A stretch of DNA of 64,000 bases from Devosia limi DSM 17137 (lineage in GTDB: Bacteria > Pseudomonadota > Alphaproteobacteria > Rhizobiales > Devosiaceae). Shown piece after piece: positions 16,723 to 27,677 of the stretch. The DNA is taken from assembly GCF_900128975.1 (NCBI RefSeq), contig NZ_FQVC01000004.1:129423-193422 (forward strand), written 5' to 3'. Position numbers and translations under genes: made by a program. How positions within the stretch are numbered: the first letter of the stretch is position 1; the number at the start of each line of letters is the position of its first letter. A model generated the notes under the pieces. That model saw only the letters and a list, made by a program, of their open reading frames with translations, was not told where the DNA came from and did no database searches.

Positions 16723-17618
16723 CGGGTCGGAATTTTGCTTGGTCGGATCAACTCGGCGATTGCCGCGAAGGTTTTGCCGAATGGGGTCGCCTCGCGCCAG
16801 ACCAATGACAGGCGCCGTCCTGCACCTGGGGTGGCAAGAGAATGGATGGCGATGCGGGGGTCATTGGCCTCCTTGCGCAGGGCGATCTGCGGCAGGAGGG
16901 TCACGCCCTGACCATTGGCGACGAATTCCACAATGGTCGAGAGGGAGGTCGCGGCAAAGGTGCGGCCGGCCGGGTCGGCATCCAGCCGGCAGGCGGCGAT
17001 GGTCTGGTCGCGGAAGCAGTGGCCCTCATCGAGCAACAGGATGCGCTCGGGGGCCACCGTGGCAAGGCTCACCGGAGCGGCAACGGCTTCGCTCCGGCAG
17101 GTTGCGAGGACAAAAGGATCATCGAACAATTCTGCGCTGACCAGACGCGGCCCATTGGACGGCGCCTCCGTGCCGATCAGGGCGATATCGAGGCTGCCGT
17201 CGATCAGGCCGGCGATCAGCGCGTCGGTACGGTTTTCGCTGATGGTAAATTTCAGCTCAGGCATCGCCTTGGCCAGCGCCGGGAAAATCTCGGGTAGCAG
17301 ATATGGTGCCACGGTCGGGATGAGCCCGAAGCGTAGCGGCCGATCTGGCTTGCCGTCGCGATCCAGCGCGAAGACGTTGACGGCGTCGGCGCTCTTGATC
17401 GCCTCCCGAGCGAGGGTGATGAACTCGACACCGAATGGGGTGAGGCGGACGCCGGATTTGAGCCGGTCGAACAGCGGCGTGCCGCAGAGGTTCTCCAGCG
17501 TCAGGATTTGCTGGGAGAGGGCGGGCTGGGAAACGGCGCAGGCCTCTGCGGCCCGGCCGAAATGGCCGGTACGAGCGACGGCGACGGCATAGCGCATCTG
17601 CTTGAGCGATATTGGCAC
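16719..17618 (-). CDS. oxyR: Peroxide-sensing LysR-type regulator OxyR
   Basis: A 299-aa LysR-family regulator. The N-terminal winged helix-turn-helix (about residues 1-60, GHFGRAAEACAVSQPALSQQI) precedes an effector domain containing GLIPTVAPYLLPEI and LLLDEGHCFRDQTIAAC. C201 and C210 have the same nine-residue spacing as the redox cysteines 199 and 208 of E. coli OxyR, so peroxide sensing by disulphide formation is well supported. It is divergently transcribed from katG across a 94-base gap, the usual arrangement in which OxyR activates katG and regulates itself. The start is a GTG at 17618. Confidence 0.95.
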   Translation of the reverse strand: MPISLKQMRYAVAVARTGHFGRAAEACAVSQPALSQQILTLENLCGTPLFDRLKSGVRLTPFGVEFITLAREAIKSADAVNVFALDRDGKPDRPLRFGLIPTVAPYLLPEIFPALAKAMPELKFTISENRTDALIAGLIDGSLDIALIGTEAPSNGPRLVSAELFDDPFVLATCRSEAVAAPVSLATVAPERILLLDEGHCFRDQTIAACRLDADPAGRTFAATSLSTIVEFVANGQGVTLLPQIALRKEANDPRIAIHSLATPGAGRRLSLVWREATPFGKTFAAIAELIRPSKIPTR

Positions 17619-19914
<2,296 letters not shown>

Positions 19915-19936
19915 TCCATCCCTGATCTGGCAACCC

Positions 19937-19966
19937 AGCCCCGTCGCTTGCGCGGCGGGGCTTTTT
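19937..19966 (+). terminator. katG terminator
   Basis: AGCCCCG (19937-19943) pairs with CGGGGCT (19956-19962), with further pairing inside the loop, followed by TTTTT. Confidence 0.85.
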
Positions 19967-20080
19967 GTTGCCCGGAGCAATTGGATACAATTTGAATTAA
20001 ATGCCGCCCTTGGCCTTCAACCGGTGCAAGCAGGTGGCCGTGCATTGTCAGGCTCTAGTGTGACGGCAGGAGCCGGGGAT

Positions 20081-21217
20081 ATGACAATGAGCGAACTTGA
20101 CGAGGGCCAGCGGGCATTTTCGAGTTTTCGCGTTCTCAATGGTGAAGACGACCATTCCGAGCGCGAACAGCTGTTCCGGAACATGGCGCAATTGTTCTCT
20201 TATGTGTCTGATCGCTGCGACGACGAGCAGGTCGCGCAATATGACGAAGTGCTGTGCCAATTGGCCGAGCTGGTGGAAGTCGAGGCGCGGGCTCATGTGG
20301 CCAAGCTGCTCGCGCCGCTGGAGCGCGCACCGGGTACGGTGGTGGTCAAACTGGCCAATGACGACATAGAGGTGGCCAAGCCGCTCCTCGCATTCTCCAA
20401 TGTCCTGTCCGATGACGATCTGATCGATATTATCGGTCGCCAGAGCGAGCAGCATCGCGTCGCTATCGCCGGTCGGTCCAGTGTGACCGAGCGGGTCGGG
20501 GAGGCCATTGTCGACCATGGCGAGACCACTTCGGTCGTGACCCTGGTGCGCAACAACAATGCCGAGTTCGACAAGGCGACGCTGGAAAAGCTGGTGGTGC
20601 GTGCCACGCGCGATGCCGAGATCGCTGCCGATCTGCGCGGCCGCTCGGAAATCGACTGGAAATCACTGCGCGGCGAGATTGATACGGTGGCCGGCCGGGT
20701 GCTGGAAACGCTGGGCGAGGTGGATCGCCGCTTTGATCCAGTAGCCGCCGGCAAGGTCAACGCCGTTGTCTATAACCGCATCCGAAATCGTGCCGGCTTT
20801 TCGGCTAACGAATGGAAGCTGGCTTATAATCAGGTCAAGGCGCTTAGCGACCGCAAGCAGCTCAATGACCGCGCTCTGGCCCGCTTTGCGCGCTTTGGCT
20901 ACGGCCACCACGCCGCTGCGGCGCTGACGGTGATTCTCAAGGTGGGTCCGGAAGTGTTCGTCAAATGGCTGGCGGCGCAGGATTACGTGGCCGTGACCGT
21001 GGCGCTCAAGGCTGCGGGTCTGGCACCGGACCTGTTCGAAGCCATTGTTGCCACATTGCCGTGGCGCGATCTGCCGACCGAAGCGGAGAAGACGCAAATT
21101 CTGGCCCGCTACGAGGTCATCACCCGCGAAGATGCCACCGGCATTTTCGAACTGTGGCGCGCACATGCCTTCCGCAAGCGCACGCCCAGCGAGGAACGTT
21201 CGGCTGCGATGGTCTGA
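20081..21217 (+). CDS. DUF2336 domain-containing protein
   Basis: A 378-aa protein with no signal peptide or membrane segment, rich in helices. The middle (about residues 45-260) matches the DUF2336 family common in alphaproteobacteria: YVSDRCDDEQVAQYDEVLCQL, VLSDDDLIDIIGRQSEQHRVAIAGRSSV and GEAIVDHG resemble HEAT-like repeats. A C-terminal helical part follows (GYGHHAAAALTVILKVGPEVFVKWL). The family has no established biochemical function. The ATG at 20081 is preferred because AGGAG lies about 8 bases upstream; an in-frame start at 20024 lacks this. The glycosyltransferase gene starts 91 bases downstream on the same strand; a functional link is not evident. Confidence 0.8.
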   Translation: MTMSELDEGQRAFSSFRVLNGEDDHSEREQLFRNMAQLFSYVSDRCDDEQVAQYDEVLCQLAELVEVEARAHVAKLLAPLERAPGTVVVKLANDDIEVAKPLLAFSNVLSDDDLIDIIGRQSEQHRVAIAGRSSVTERVGEAIVDHGETTSVVTLVRNNNAEFDKATLEKLVVRATRDAEIAADLRGRSEIDWKSLRGEIDTVAGRVLETLGEVDRRFDPVAAGKVNAVVYNRIRNRAGFSANEWKLAYNQVKALSDRKQLNDRALARFARFGYGHHAAAALTVILKVGPEVFVKWLAAQDYVAVTVALKAAGLAPDLFEAIVATLPWRDLPTEAEKTQILARYEVITREDATGIFELWRAHAFRKRTPSEERSAAMV

Positions 21218-21308
21218 GCCAAACGCGAGGAAGGTTCGGCAGGGGCTGGCTTGCTCGAAAGGCGCTGCTATGGGATGACGTGCGCGTCCTTAGTGAGCAG
21301 CGTCCGTC

Positions 21309-22115
21309 ATGTCCCTTCCCACCATCGTTACCTTCTGGCATGGCCCGATCAGCTGGCTTGAACGGCTCTCGGCCATTTCCTTTCTGCGCCAGGGGCATCG
21401 CGTCGAGCTTTATAGCTATGAGCCCATCGAAGGCGTGCCGGACGGGGTAGCGGTCATCGACGCCAATACCATCCTGCCGCACGACAAGCTGGTATTCTAC
21501 AAGGGGCGGGGGACGCCGGGCGTGTTCTCCGACTATTTCCGCGCCAGCCTGCAGCGCGCCGAAGCTGGCATCTGGGCCGATCTCGACATGTATTGCGTGC
21601 GGCCATTGGCCAATCTGCCGGATTACGTGCTGGGCTATGAGCGGCCCGGTTCGGTTAATGGCGCCATTCTCAGGCTGCCGGCGGATTCGCCGCTGCTCGA
21701 AGACATGCTGGCGATCTTTACCGAGGCCAAGCGGCCCCTGCTGGAGCCGCATCTGCCGATTTTCCGCAGGCTGGAAGTGGCGGCCAAGCGCCTCGCCGGC
21801 CAGACCGTGCCACCCGAATATATGCAGTATGGCGCCACCGGCCCATTTGCGCTGACCCATTACTCCAAACGCCACGGCGTGGCGCCGATCCAGCCGCCTG
21901 AAGTGTTTTACCCCGTCCCCTACGAGAAGATCCCTACGCTGATGCAGGCCGGGAGCCGGATCGCGCCCTATCTGACCGAGCGATCCCTCGCGGTGCATAT
22001 CTGGCGCAGCCAGATTACCAAGCGCGGTCGTATCGGCATGCCGCTGCCCGAGGCCGATAGTGCGCTGGCTTTGGTTTGTGCCGAACTGGGCATTGATCCA
22101 CAGGCCGCAACTTAG
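21309..22115 (+). CDS. Glycosyltransferase with DXD sugar-binding motif
   Basis: A 268-aa protein resembling the DXD-containing glycosyltransferases (Gly_transf_sug / alpha-1,4-galactosyltransferase-like, GT-A fold). The motif WADLDMYCVRPL (DLD around residue 96) is the expected metal and nucleotide-sugar site, preceded by FSDYFRASLQRAEAGI. It begins with TIVTFWHGPISWLERLSAISFLRQGHRVELYSYE, similar to capsular-polysaccharide enzymes that act on membrane-linked sugars. There is no signal peptide. Donor and acceptor are unknown, and no neighbouring polysaccharide genes help. Confidence 0.8.
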   Translation: MSLPTIVTFWHGPISWLERLSAISFLRQGHRVELYSYEPIEGVPDGVAVIDANTILPHDKLVFYKGRGTPGVFSDYFRASLQRAEAGIWADLDMYCVRPLANLPDYVLGYERPGSVNGAILRLPADSPLLEDMLAIFTEAKRPLLEPHLPIFRRLEVAAKRLAGQTVPPEYMQYGATGPFALTHYSKRHGVAPIQPPEVFYPVPYEKIPTLMQAGSRIAPYLTERSLAVHIWRSQITKRGRIGMPLPEADSALALVCAELGIDPQAAT

Positions 22116-22151
22116 CCGTCGCAAAACCCTCTGGACCCCGCCCCAAAAACG

Positions 22152-22173
22152 GATATAAAGACATCTTTATATC
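22152..22173. promoter_or_regulatory. Palindromic operator of the SahR type
   Basis: GATATAAAG (22152-22160) and CTTTATATC (22165-22173) are a perfect 9-bp palindrome around ACAT, 12 bases before the ArsR-type regulator gene. Its form fits the described SahR operators (ATATAAAG-like half-sites) of methionine-cycle genes in proteobacteria; autoregulation is inferred. Confidence 0.75.
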
Positions 22174-22185
22174 TAGTGAGAGCTA

Positions 22186-23133
22186 ATGGCTGAGCTGGCG
22201 ACATTGGTGGGCGTGTTGAAGGCGGCGGGGGAGGGCACCCGGCTGCGGCTCTTGGCGTTGCTCGCGGAAGGCGACCATTCGGTCAAGGACCTCACCGAAA
22301 TCCTCAAGCAGAGCCAGCCGCGCGTGTCCCGCCATCTTAAGCTCCTGGCCGATGCCGGACTGGTCCAGCGCAATGCCGAAGGTGCCTGGGCTTATTACGG
22401 ATTGGCGCAGCAAGGCGACGGCGCGGAACTGGCGCAATGGCTGATCGCGCGGGTGGACGAGACCGACGCCGAACGGCGGCGCGATGCCGAGCGCCAACAG
22501 GCAGTGCGGTCGGCGCAGCAGGCGCAGGCCACCGAGTATTTTGCCAAGGTCGCCAGCAGCTGGGATCTGCTCAAGACCCTGCACGTACCCGAATCGGCCG
22601 TGGAAGCGGCAGTCATCGAGGCGCTGGATGGCAAAACTGTCGAGTTGCTGATTGATCTCGGTACCGGCACCGGGCGCATGCTTGATGTGCTGGCGCCCAG
22701 CTACAAGCACGGCATTGGGCTCGATTCCAGTCGCGAAATGCTGGCGGTGGCACGCGCGCGGTTGGCTTCGGCTGGCATTGGGCATGCCCAGGTGCGTTTG
22801 GGCGATATCGGCGATATCGACGCCACGGTGGGCCCGGCCGACGTGGTGGTGGTCCATCAGGTGATGCATTACTTCGATGATCCGGGCCGTATGCTGGCGC
22901 AGGCGCGACGCCTGCTGAAGTCGGGCGGCAAAATGATCATCGTCGATTTCGCGCCCCACGAACTGGAATTCCTGCGCAGCGAGCACGCCCATAGGCGTCT
23001 GGGTCTGTCGCAAAGTCAGATGAGCGGCTGGGCCGCGGCCGCTGACCTCGCCGTGGAGGCCGTGCGCGAGTTTCCCAGCGATACTGAAAACGGGCTGACG
23101 GTCTGCCTCTGGCGCCTCAGCGACAAGTCTTGA
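22186..23133 (+). CDS. sahR: ArsR-type regulator fused to a SAM methyltransferase (SahR-like)
   Basis: A 315-aa fusion. Residues 1-75 are an ArsR-type winged helix-turn-helix (DLTEILKQSQPRVSRHLKLLADAGLV); there is no metal-binding ELCVCDL motif. Residues about 110-310 form a class I methyltransferase fold with the SAM-binding loop DLGTGTG (157-163) and GGKMIIVDFAP. Alphaproteobacterial SahR, a regulator of the methionine cycle that senses S-adenosylhomocysteine, has this fused domain, where it probably works as the ligand sensor. metF follows 7 bases after the stop codon, and a palindrome of the right type lies just upstream. The assignment is thus supported by domains, operator and neighbour, though catalytic methyltransferase activity cannot be excluded. 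Confidence 0.85.
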   Translation: MAELATLVGVLKAAGEGTRLRLLALLAEGDHSVKDLTEILKQSQPRVSRHLKLLADAGLVQRNAEGAWAYYGLAQQGDGAELAQWLIARVDETDAERRRDAERQQAVRSAQQAQATEYFAKVASSWDLLKTLHVPESAVEAAVIEALDGKTVELLIDLGTGTGRMLDVLAPSYKHGIGLDSSREMLAVARARLASAGIGHAQVRLGDIGDIDATVGPADVVVVHQVMHYFDDPGRMLAQARRLLKSGGKMIIVDFAPHELEFLRSEHAHRRLGLSQSQMSGWAAAADLAVEAVREFPSDTENGLTVCLWRLSDKS

Positions 23134-23140
23134 ACGGAAT

Positions 23141-24043
23141 ATGACTATGATCGACGATAATCTGCGCGCCAGCCGCCAGACCGCCGCCACGCGGCCAGAA
23201 CTGCAACTCTCCTTCGAATTCTTTCCGCCCAAGACTGACGCGATGGAGGAGCGGTTCTGGGATTCGATCCACAAGCTGGCGCCACTCAACCCGCGCTTCG
23301 TTTCGGTGACCTATGGCGCTGGCGGCACGACACGCGAGCGCACCCTGCGCATGGTCTCCAAGATCAAGACCGACACGGGCGTCGATGCGGCTGCGCACCT
23401 GACCTGTGTCGGCGCCAGCAAGGATGAAGTCGATGCGGTTATCCGCGGTTTCCAGGCCGCGGGCATCGGCCGCATCGTGGCGCTGCGCGGCGATCCGCCG
23501 GAGGGGATCGGCCGGCCATTCACGCCGCACCCCGAAGGCTATCAGAACGCTGCGGACCTCGTGGCGGGCATTCGGCGTATCGGCGACTTCGATATCTCGG
23601 TTGCAGCTTACCCCGAAAAGCACCCGCAGAGTGCCAATTGGCAGGAGGATATCGACAATCTGAAGCGCAAACTGGATGCGGGTGCCACCCGCGCCATCAC
23701 CCAGATGTTCTTCAACAACGCCGATTACCTGCGCTATCTCGACCGGGCCCGCAGTGCCGGGATTACCGCGCCGATCGTGCCGGGGATCCAACCGATCCAT
23801 AGTTTCAAACAGATATCCGGCTTTGCCGCGCGTTGCGGCGCCTCGATCCCGGACTGGATGGCAGAGCGTTTTGCCGGTCTTGAAGACGATCCTGAAACCC
23901 ACGCGCTGGTCGCCGCCGCCATTTCGGCCGAGCAGATCACCGAACTGCTGGACGAGGGTGTCACCGAATTCCACATCTATACGCTCAATCGGTCCAACCT
24001 GGCGCTGGCGCTGGCACGGTTTCTCGGCCGCCGGCCGGGATAA
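23141..24043 (+). CDS. metF: Methylenetetrahydrofolate reductase MetF
   Basis: FAD-dependent 5,10-methylenetetrahydrofolate reductase of 300 aa that supplies 5-methyl-THF to methionine synthase. Family motifs are SFEFFPPKT, FVSVTYGAGG, AHLTCVGAS, RIVALRGDPPEG, AAYPEKHP and ITQMFFNN. It is a TIM-barrel protein of usual length and soluble. It forms an operon with the upstream SahR-like gene (7-base gap), so its transcription should respond to the methyl cycle through the palindrome at 22152-22173. The methionine synthase gene metH, often next in such operons, is not here. Confidence 0.97.
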   Translation: MTMIDDNLRASRQTAATRPELQLSFEFFPPKTDAMEERFWDSIHKLAPLNPRFVSVTYGAGGTTRERTLRMVSKIKTDTGVDAAAHLTCVGASKDEVDAVIRGFQAAGIGRIVALRGDPPEGIGRPFTPHPEGYQNAADLVAGIRRIGDFDISVAAYPEKHPQSANWQEDIDNLKRKLDAGATRAITQMFFNNADYLRYLDRARSAGITAPIVPGIQPIHSFKQISGFAARCGASIPDWMAERFAGLEDDPETHALVAAAISAEQITELLDEGVTEFHIYTLNRSNLALALARFLGRRPG

Positions 24044-24129
24044 CAGTTCCGCGCGGTCGCTGGGCTGCGTTCTCCACAATGTGGTGCCATGAGAGCCGCC
24101 AGCGCCGCCGGGCGACCCGATAAGTATCG

Positions 24130-24147
24130 TTCAGGTCCCATTCAGGT
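24130..24147. repeat. Tandem TTCAGGT direct repeat in promoter region
   Basis: TTCAGGT occurs at 24130-24136 and 24141-24147, exactly 11 bases apart, that is one helical turn. This is a typical pattern for a response-regulator site. It lies about 100 bases upstream of the Pro/Ala-rich protein gene. The regulator is unknown. Confidence 0.4.
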
Positions 24148-24245
24148 TGCCTGGGGCAGGTAGGGGACAAGGGGCCACTTTCATAAAATGGCCATCAAAG
24201 TCGTCTCTTTCGTCCGCAAGGGCGGATCAATTCGGGACTGAGAGC

Positions 24246-25133
24246 ATGCAGATCAACCGCCGCATCACCAATGGCCTCGCCTGGGCTGGCTTGTTCCTTG
24301 TCGTCGGCATTCCTGCTGCAGACCTCCTGTCCGCCCAGTTCATGGGCGAAACAGAGGGCATTGCGGTTGCCTCGGTGCCGAGTGAACGCAGCGCGCCCAT
24401 GCCCGCGCCGCTGAGCCAGCGTCCTGCAGCGCCGACGCAGGTGGCCCTCGTGCCCCCTGCCAAGCCCGCTGCCGCTCCAGCCGCAGCCAGGCCGGCAGCG
24501 GCCGATCCGGTCGACGGCTTTCTTGCTTCGGGCCGCAAGCTACCCTCCTACATTACCGGTGGCGATGCCGCTGCGCCGGCGGCGCCGGCAGAAACGGTGC
24601 CGACCCAGATTGCCGCTGCACCTGAGCCTGTTGTGCCGGTCACTGCTGCGCCGGTTGCGAGCGCGGCTGCCGTGTTGCCGGCAAGCGAGGCGGCGGCGAA
24701 GCCGGCGCCCGACGCGCCGGAGATCGATCCGATCGAGGTCGCCTCGCTCGGCTCACAGAAAATTGCGCCGGTGCCAATGCCGCTTGCCATGCGCCCCGTC
24801 AATCAGGTGGTTGCGGCCAGGCCGACCAATTCGATCGATGCGACCAATCCGCTCGGCGTTGCCCCGGTGGTCGCGCCATCGCAGAATGCCCAGGCCTATC
24901 CGCCGATCGGCATGGATGACCTGGAAGACTGGGAAACCGGCCCGCTGTCGGACTTCCTGGCCGAACGCCAGAACGGCCGCACGCCGCCGTCCCAGCGTGC
25001 CGATCGCAATTACGACAGCAATTATGATCGCAATGGCTTCTTCCTCAGCGATGGTCCCAACAACAGCCGCCCGCAGCGCGATCGGCTCGTAGGCCCCGCC
25101 GATGACGGGTTCTTCCTGCCGTTCGTCAACTAG
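24246..25133 (+). CDS. Pro/Ala-rich membrane-anchored or exported protein
   Basis: A 295-aa protein of unknown function. An N-terminal hydrophobic segment (residues about 9-28, GLAWAGLFLVVGIPAADLL) acts as a signal or anchor. The middle (about 45-180) is low-complexity Ala/Pro/Val, probably disordered. The last 90 residues are more complex, with MDDLEDWETGPLSDFLAERQNGR and an Asn/Asp/Arg-rich stretch (RNYDSNYDRNGFF) before the end, FFLPFVN. No known domain was recognised. The ATG at 24246 is chosen because it begins the hydrophobic segment; the in-frame ATG at 24147 would add 33 hydrophilic residues. A tandem TTCAGGT repeat lies upstream. It may be an envelope spacer or scaffold. Confidence 0.7.
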   Translation: MQINRRITNGLAWAGLFLVVGIPAADLLSAQFMGETEGIAVASVPSERSAPMPAPLSQRPAAPTQVALVPPAKPAAAPAAARPAAADPVDGFLASGRKLPSYITGGDAAAPAAPAETVPTQIAAAPEPVVPVTAAPVASAAAVLPASEAAAKPAPDAPEIDPIEVASLGSQKIAPVPMPLAMRPVNQVVAARPTNSIDATNPLGVAPVVAPSQNAQAYPPIGMDDLEDWETGPLSDFLAERQNGRTPPSQRADRNYDSNYDRNGFFLSDGPNNSRPQRDRLVGPADDGFFLPFVN

Positions 25134-25250
25134 GGCGTAGACCGTCCATGCAGCGGTGGCGGTGGACCACGGGCCCGCCGCGCGATAGGTTATGGAAAAA
25201 TCAGGCGCGGCGCCCATCGCGCCGATAATCGTTTCTGAAAGGCTGCCCTG

Positions 25251-25997
25251 ATGCTGTGCTGCGTGCGCAAGTCCGAGGAGAACCGAGACATCTGGCAAAA
25301 GCTGACCGAGTTTCTGGGTTCATTTTCCAGGCGGACCGGCGCAGTCGGATCGCTGGCGAATTTGCTCGACCCGGATAATTGGTTGCCGGGCGGTCGCGAT
25401 GCTGCTTTCACCCTGGCGCTGATTGCGCTGGCTGCCAAGATGGCGGTCGCCGATGGCGCCGTGACAGCCTCCGAAGTCCGGGCGTTCAATGCTACAGTCG
25501 AGATTGCCGCCGGGCAGGAGCCGCAGGTCGAACGGCTGTTCAATCTCGCCAAGCAGGATGTTGCCGGCTACGACGCCTATGCCCGCAAGATCGCCCGGTT
25601 TTTTGCCGATACGCCCGATACGCTGGAGCATGTGCTCGACAGCCTGTTCTTCATCGCTACTGCCGATGGCATGGTGCATGAGGCCGAGTTGGATTACCTC
25701 AAATCGGTCAGCGACATTTTCGGTTTCGATGACGCACGCTTCGAGCAGATGGCGTCCCAGCATGTGATGCTGGAAAAGGGCGTCGATCCTTATGTGGTGC
25801 TGGGCCTCGCCCCCAATGCGCCGCCCGAGGAAGTGCGCCGGGTCTACCGCCTGCTGGTGGCCGAGCATCATCCCGACCGGCTGATCGCCAAGGGCGTGCC
25901 AAGCGAATTGATCGATGTTGCCACCGCCCGCATGTCGGCAATCAACCTGGCCTATCAGGCGATTACCAAGCCGCGCCCGCAGCCGCTGCTGAGTTAG
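25251..25997 (+). CDS. TerB-DnaJ (DjlA-like) protein
   Basis: A 248-aa protein with two domains. Residues about 50-170 match a TerB/DjlA-type helical domain (ALIALAAKMAVADGAVTASEVRAF and LFFIATADGMVHEAELDYLKSVSDIFG, the paired acidic motifs of TerB). Residues about 180-245 are a C-terminal J domain with the HPD motif (EHHPDRL, near residue 207), which stimulates Hsp70 ATPase. Unlike E. coli DjlA there is no N-terminal membrane segment. It probably acts as a cytoplasmic DnaK co-chaperone with a specialised role. The start at 25251 is the first ATG; the N-terminal residues MLCCVRKSEEN are not conserved in a recognisable way, so a later start is possible. Confidence 0.85.
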   Translation: MLCCVRKSEENRDIWQKLTEFLGSFSRRTGAVGSLANLLDPDNWLPGGRDAAFTLALIALAAKMAVADGAVTASEVRAFNATVEIAAGQEPQVERLFNLAKQDVAGYDAYARKIARFFADTPDTLEHVLDSLFFIATADGMVHEAELDYLKSVSDIFGFDDARFEQMASQHVMLEKGVDPYVVLGLAPNAPPEEVRRVYRLLVAEHHPDRLIAKGVPSELIDVATARMSAINLAYQAITKPRPQPLLS

Positions 25998-26147
25998 GCG
26001 GGCAGGGCTCCACGGCTTGTTGTTCGGCGTAGCATGGCCCATCCTCGCGCACATTTGCAGCCCGGTGGGGATAAGACCCATCGAGGGTGCAAATGGAAAC
26101 ACTGCACGCGTAACCGGTGCGCAACCGCTGCCGCATCGTCTGCGTGC

Positions 26148-26176
26148 TTGACGGCGCTGGCATCCTCTCTCTACAT
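26148..26176 (+). promoter_or_regulatory. Promoter of RNase P RNA
   Basis: TTGACG (26148-26153), a 17-base spacer and CTACAT (26171-26176) form a housekeeping promoter of alphaproteobacterial type. The expected start, six to seven bases downstream, coincides with the first base of the RNase P P1 helix at 26183. Confidence 0.8.
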
Positions 26177-26182
26177 CACCCT

Positions 26183-26573
<391 letters not shown>

Positions 26574-26596
26574 ATTTTGACCCTCGGAATGGTGGC

Positions 26597-26625
26597 CCTT
26601 TCGCGGGAGTGGATCTCGCGAAAGG
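26597..26625. terminator. Hairpin between rnpB and the SHOCT gene
   Basis: CCTTTCGCG (26597-26605) pairs with CGCGAAAGG (26617-26625). It lies between convergent transcripts and lacks a T-run, so its role as a terminator is uncertain. Confidence 0.4.
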
Positions 26626-26648
26626 CTGATGTGTTGATCCCGGCGAGA

Positions 26649-26936
26649 TCAGCCGAGAATGCGGGCCTTCTGGGCAGCGAATTCTTCCTCGGTCAGAATG
26701 CCTGCAGATTTCAGTTCGGCCAGCTTCTGAAGCTGGGTCATGGCCTCTTCAGTGATGCCGGCTGGGGCAGCGGCAGCAACGGGAGCGGGCTCAGCTGCCG
26801 GCTGCGTTGCGCCAGCCTGGCGGCCGGCGACGGCCCCCGAGACGGCAGTTGCAGTTCCGGCGATTACGGCAGTGCGAGCGACAGTCTGGGCCGTGCGGCC
26901 GAGAAGACTAGGGCCGCCTCTTCTTGAAACAGGCAC
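26649..26936 (-). CDS. Small SHOCT-domain protein
   Basis: A 95-aa protein. The N-terminal part (PVSRRGGPSLLGRTAQTVARTAVIAGTATAVSGAVAGRQ) is a basic, weakly hydrophobic segment, then an Ala/Pro linker, then a C-terminal SHOCT domain (residues about 64-95: MTQLQKLAELKSAGILTEEEFAAQKARIL), a short helical oligomerisation motif. The start is GTG, supported by a perfect AGGAGGT ribosome binding site 5-6 bases upstream. Such proteins are common in Rhizobiales; the function is unknown. It converges with rnpB. Confidence 0.9.
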   Translation of the reverse strand: MPVSRRGGPSLLGRTAQTVARTAVIAGTATAVSGAVAGRQAGATQPAAEPAPVAAAAPAGITEEAMTQLQKLAELKSAGILTEEEFAAQKARILG

Positions 26937-27061
26937 GGTACACCTCCTCTGTTCACTGGACCGGGTGCTTTAAGCTTGCTCCCGGTGACATCGAGCATAG
27001 GAGCATCCCGGCGAGATGAACAAGTTAATACTTGTCGTCGCCTGATACAGGCCGGTGCCCA

Positions 27062-27562
27062 CTAAAGAGCTTTGGTGAACGTGATCTCGTATGGGTCAAA
27101 GCCGAAGCGCAGGTAAGCAGAGATAGCAGCGCGGTTCTTTGACTTGGCGGATATTCTCAGCCAGGTGCAGCCCTTGTCGCGCATGCGATTGGCCAAGGTG
27201 TCCAGCAGCGCCTGGGCAATGCCTTGTGCGCGATAGGCCGGATCGACAAACAGGTCGGCCAGCAGCGCGAACTGGTTGAACGCGGCGTCCACCAGATTGT
27301 CGTCATCCGTCGCACGATAGCCGCAGGCGAAACCGACCGGTTGGCCCCCCGCGACACAGACCAGCATCTCACCGTCCCGTGTGGCCACCCGCTCTACCAT
27401 GCCAGCCAAGTAGCTGGCTGAGATGTCGGCCGGCTCCCGCATCGGGTAGCCGAGAAGGTCCAGTTCATATTGCTGGATGGCGTCATTCATCCGCCCGATC
27501 GCGGCCTTATCAGCCGGAATAGCGTCGCGAATGAACCAGTTGGCGGCAGGGTTTTGCGTCAT
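27062..27562 (-). CDS. GNAT-family N-acetyltransferase
   Basis: A 166-aa acetyltransferase of the GNAT fold. Acetyl-CoA binding motif A is seen in LFVDPAYRAQGIAQALLDTLANR (about residues 104-126, R/Q-x-x-G-x-G/A form), with a following strand WLRISAKSKNRAAISAYLRFGFDPYE. The substrate is unknown. It is divergent from the dcw cluster, with 115 bases between its start and rsmH, occupying the position where many relatives carry mraZ. Confidence 0.88.
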   Translation of the reverse strand: MTQNPAANWFIRDAIPADKAAIGRMNDAIQQYELDLLGYPMREPADISASYLAGMVERVATRDGEMLVCVAGGQPVGFACGYRATDDDNLVDAAFNQFALLADLFVDPAYRAQGIAQALLDTLANRMRDKGCTWLRISAKSKNRAAISAYLRFGFDPYEITFTKAL

Positions 27563-27677
27563 GGCAAAGATTACTTGTCGGTAACGGGGTTTGGGAAACA
27601 GAATCTTAAACGGTCTTGGTCAAAGTGCCGAGATTGTATGCGTCCGGCCCTCTGCCGGGAGTGGAGTAGTGCGAGAT

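Noticed and set aside
24908..25300. Antisense ORF 24753-25298 as a gene between two plus-strand genes
   Set aside because: It overlaps the 3' end of the Pro/Ala-rich gene and the start of the TerB-DnaJ gene and has no homologous features.
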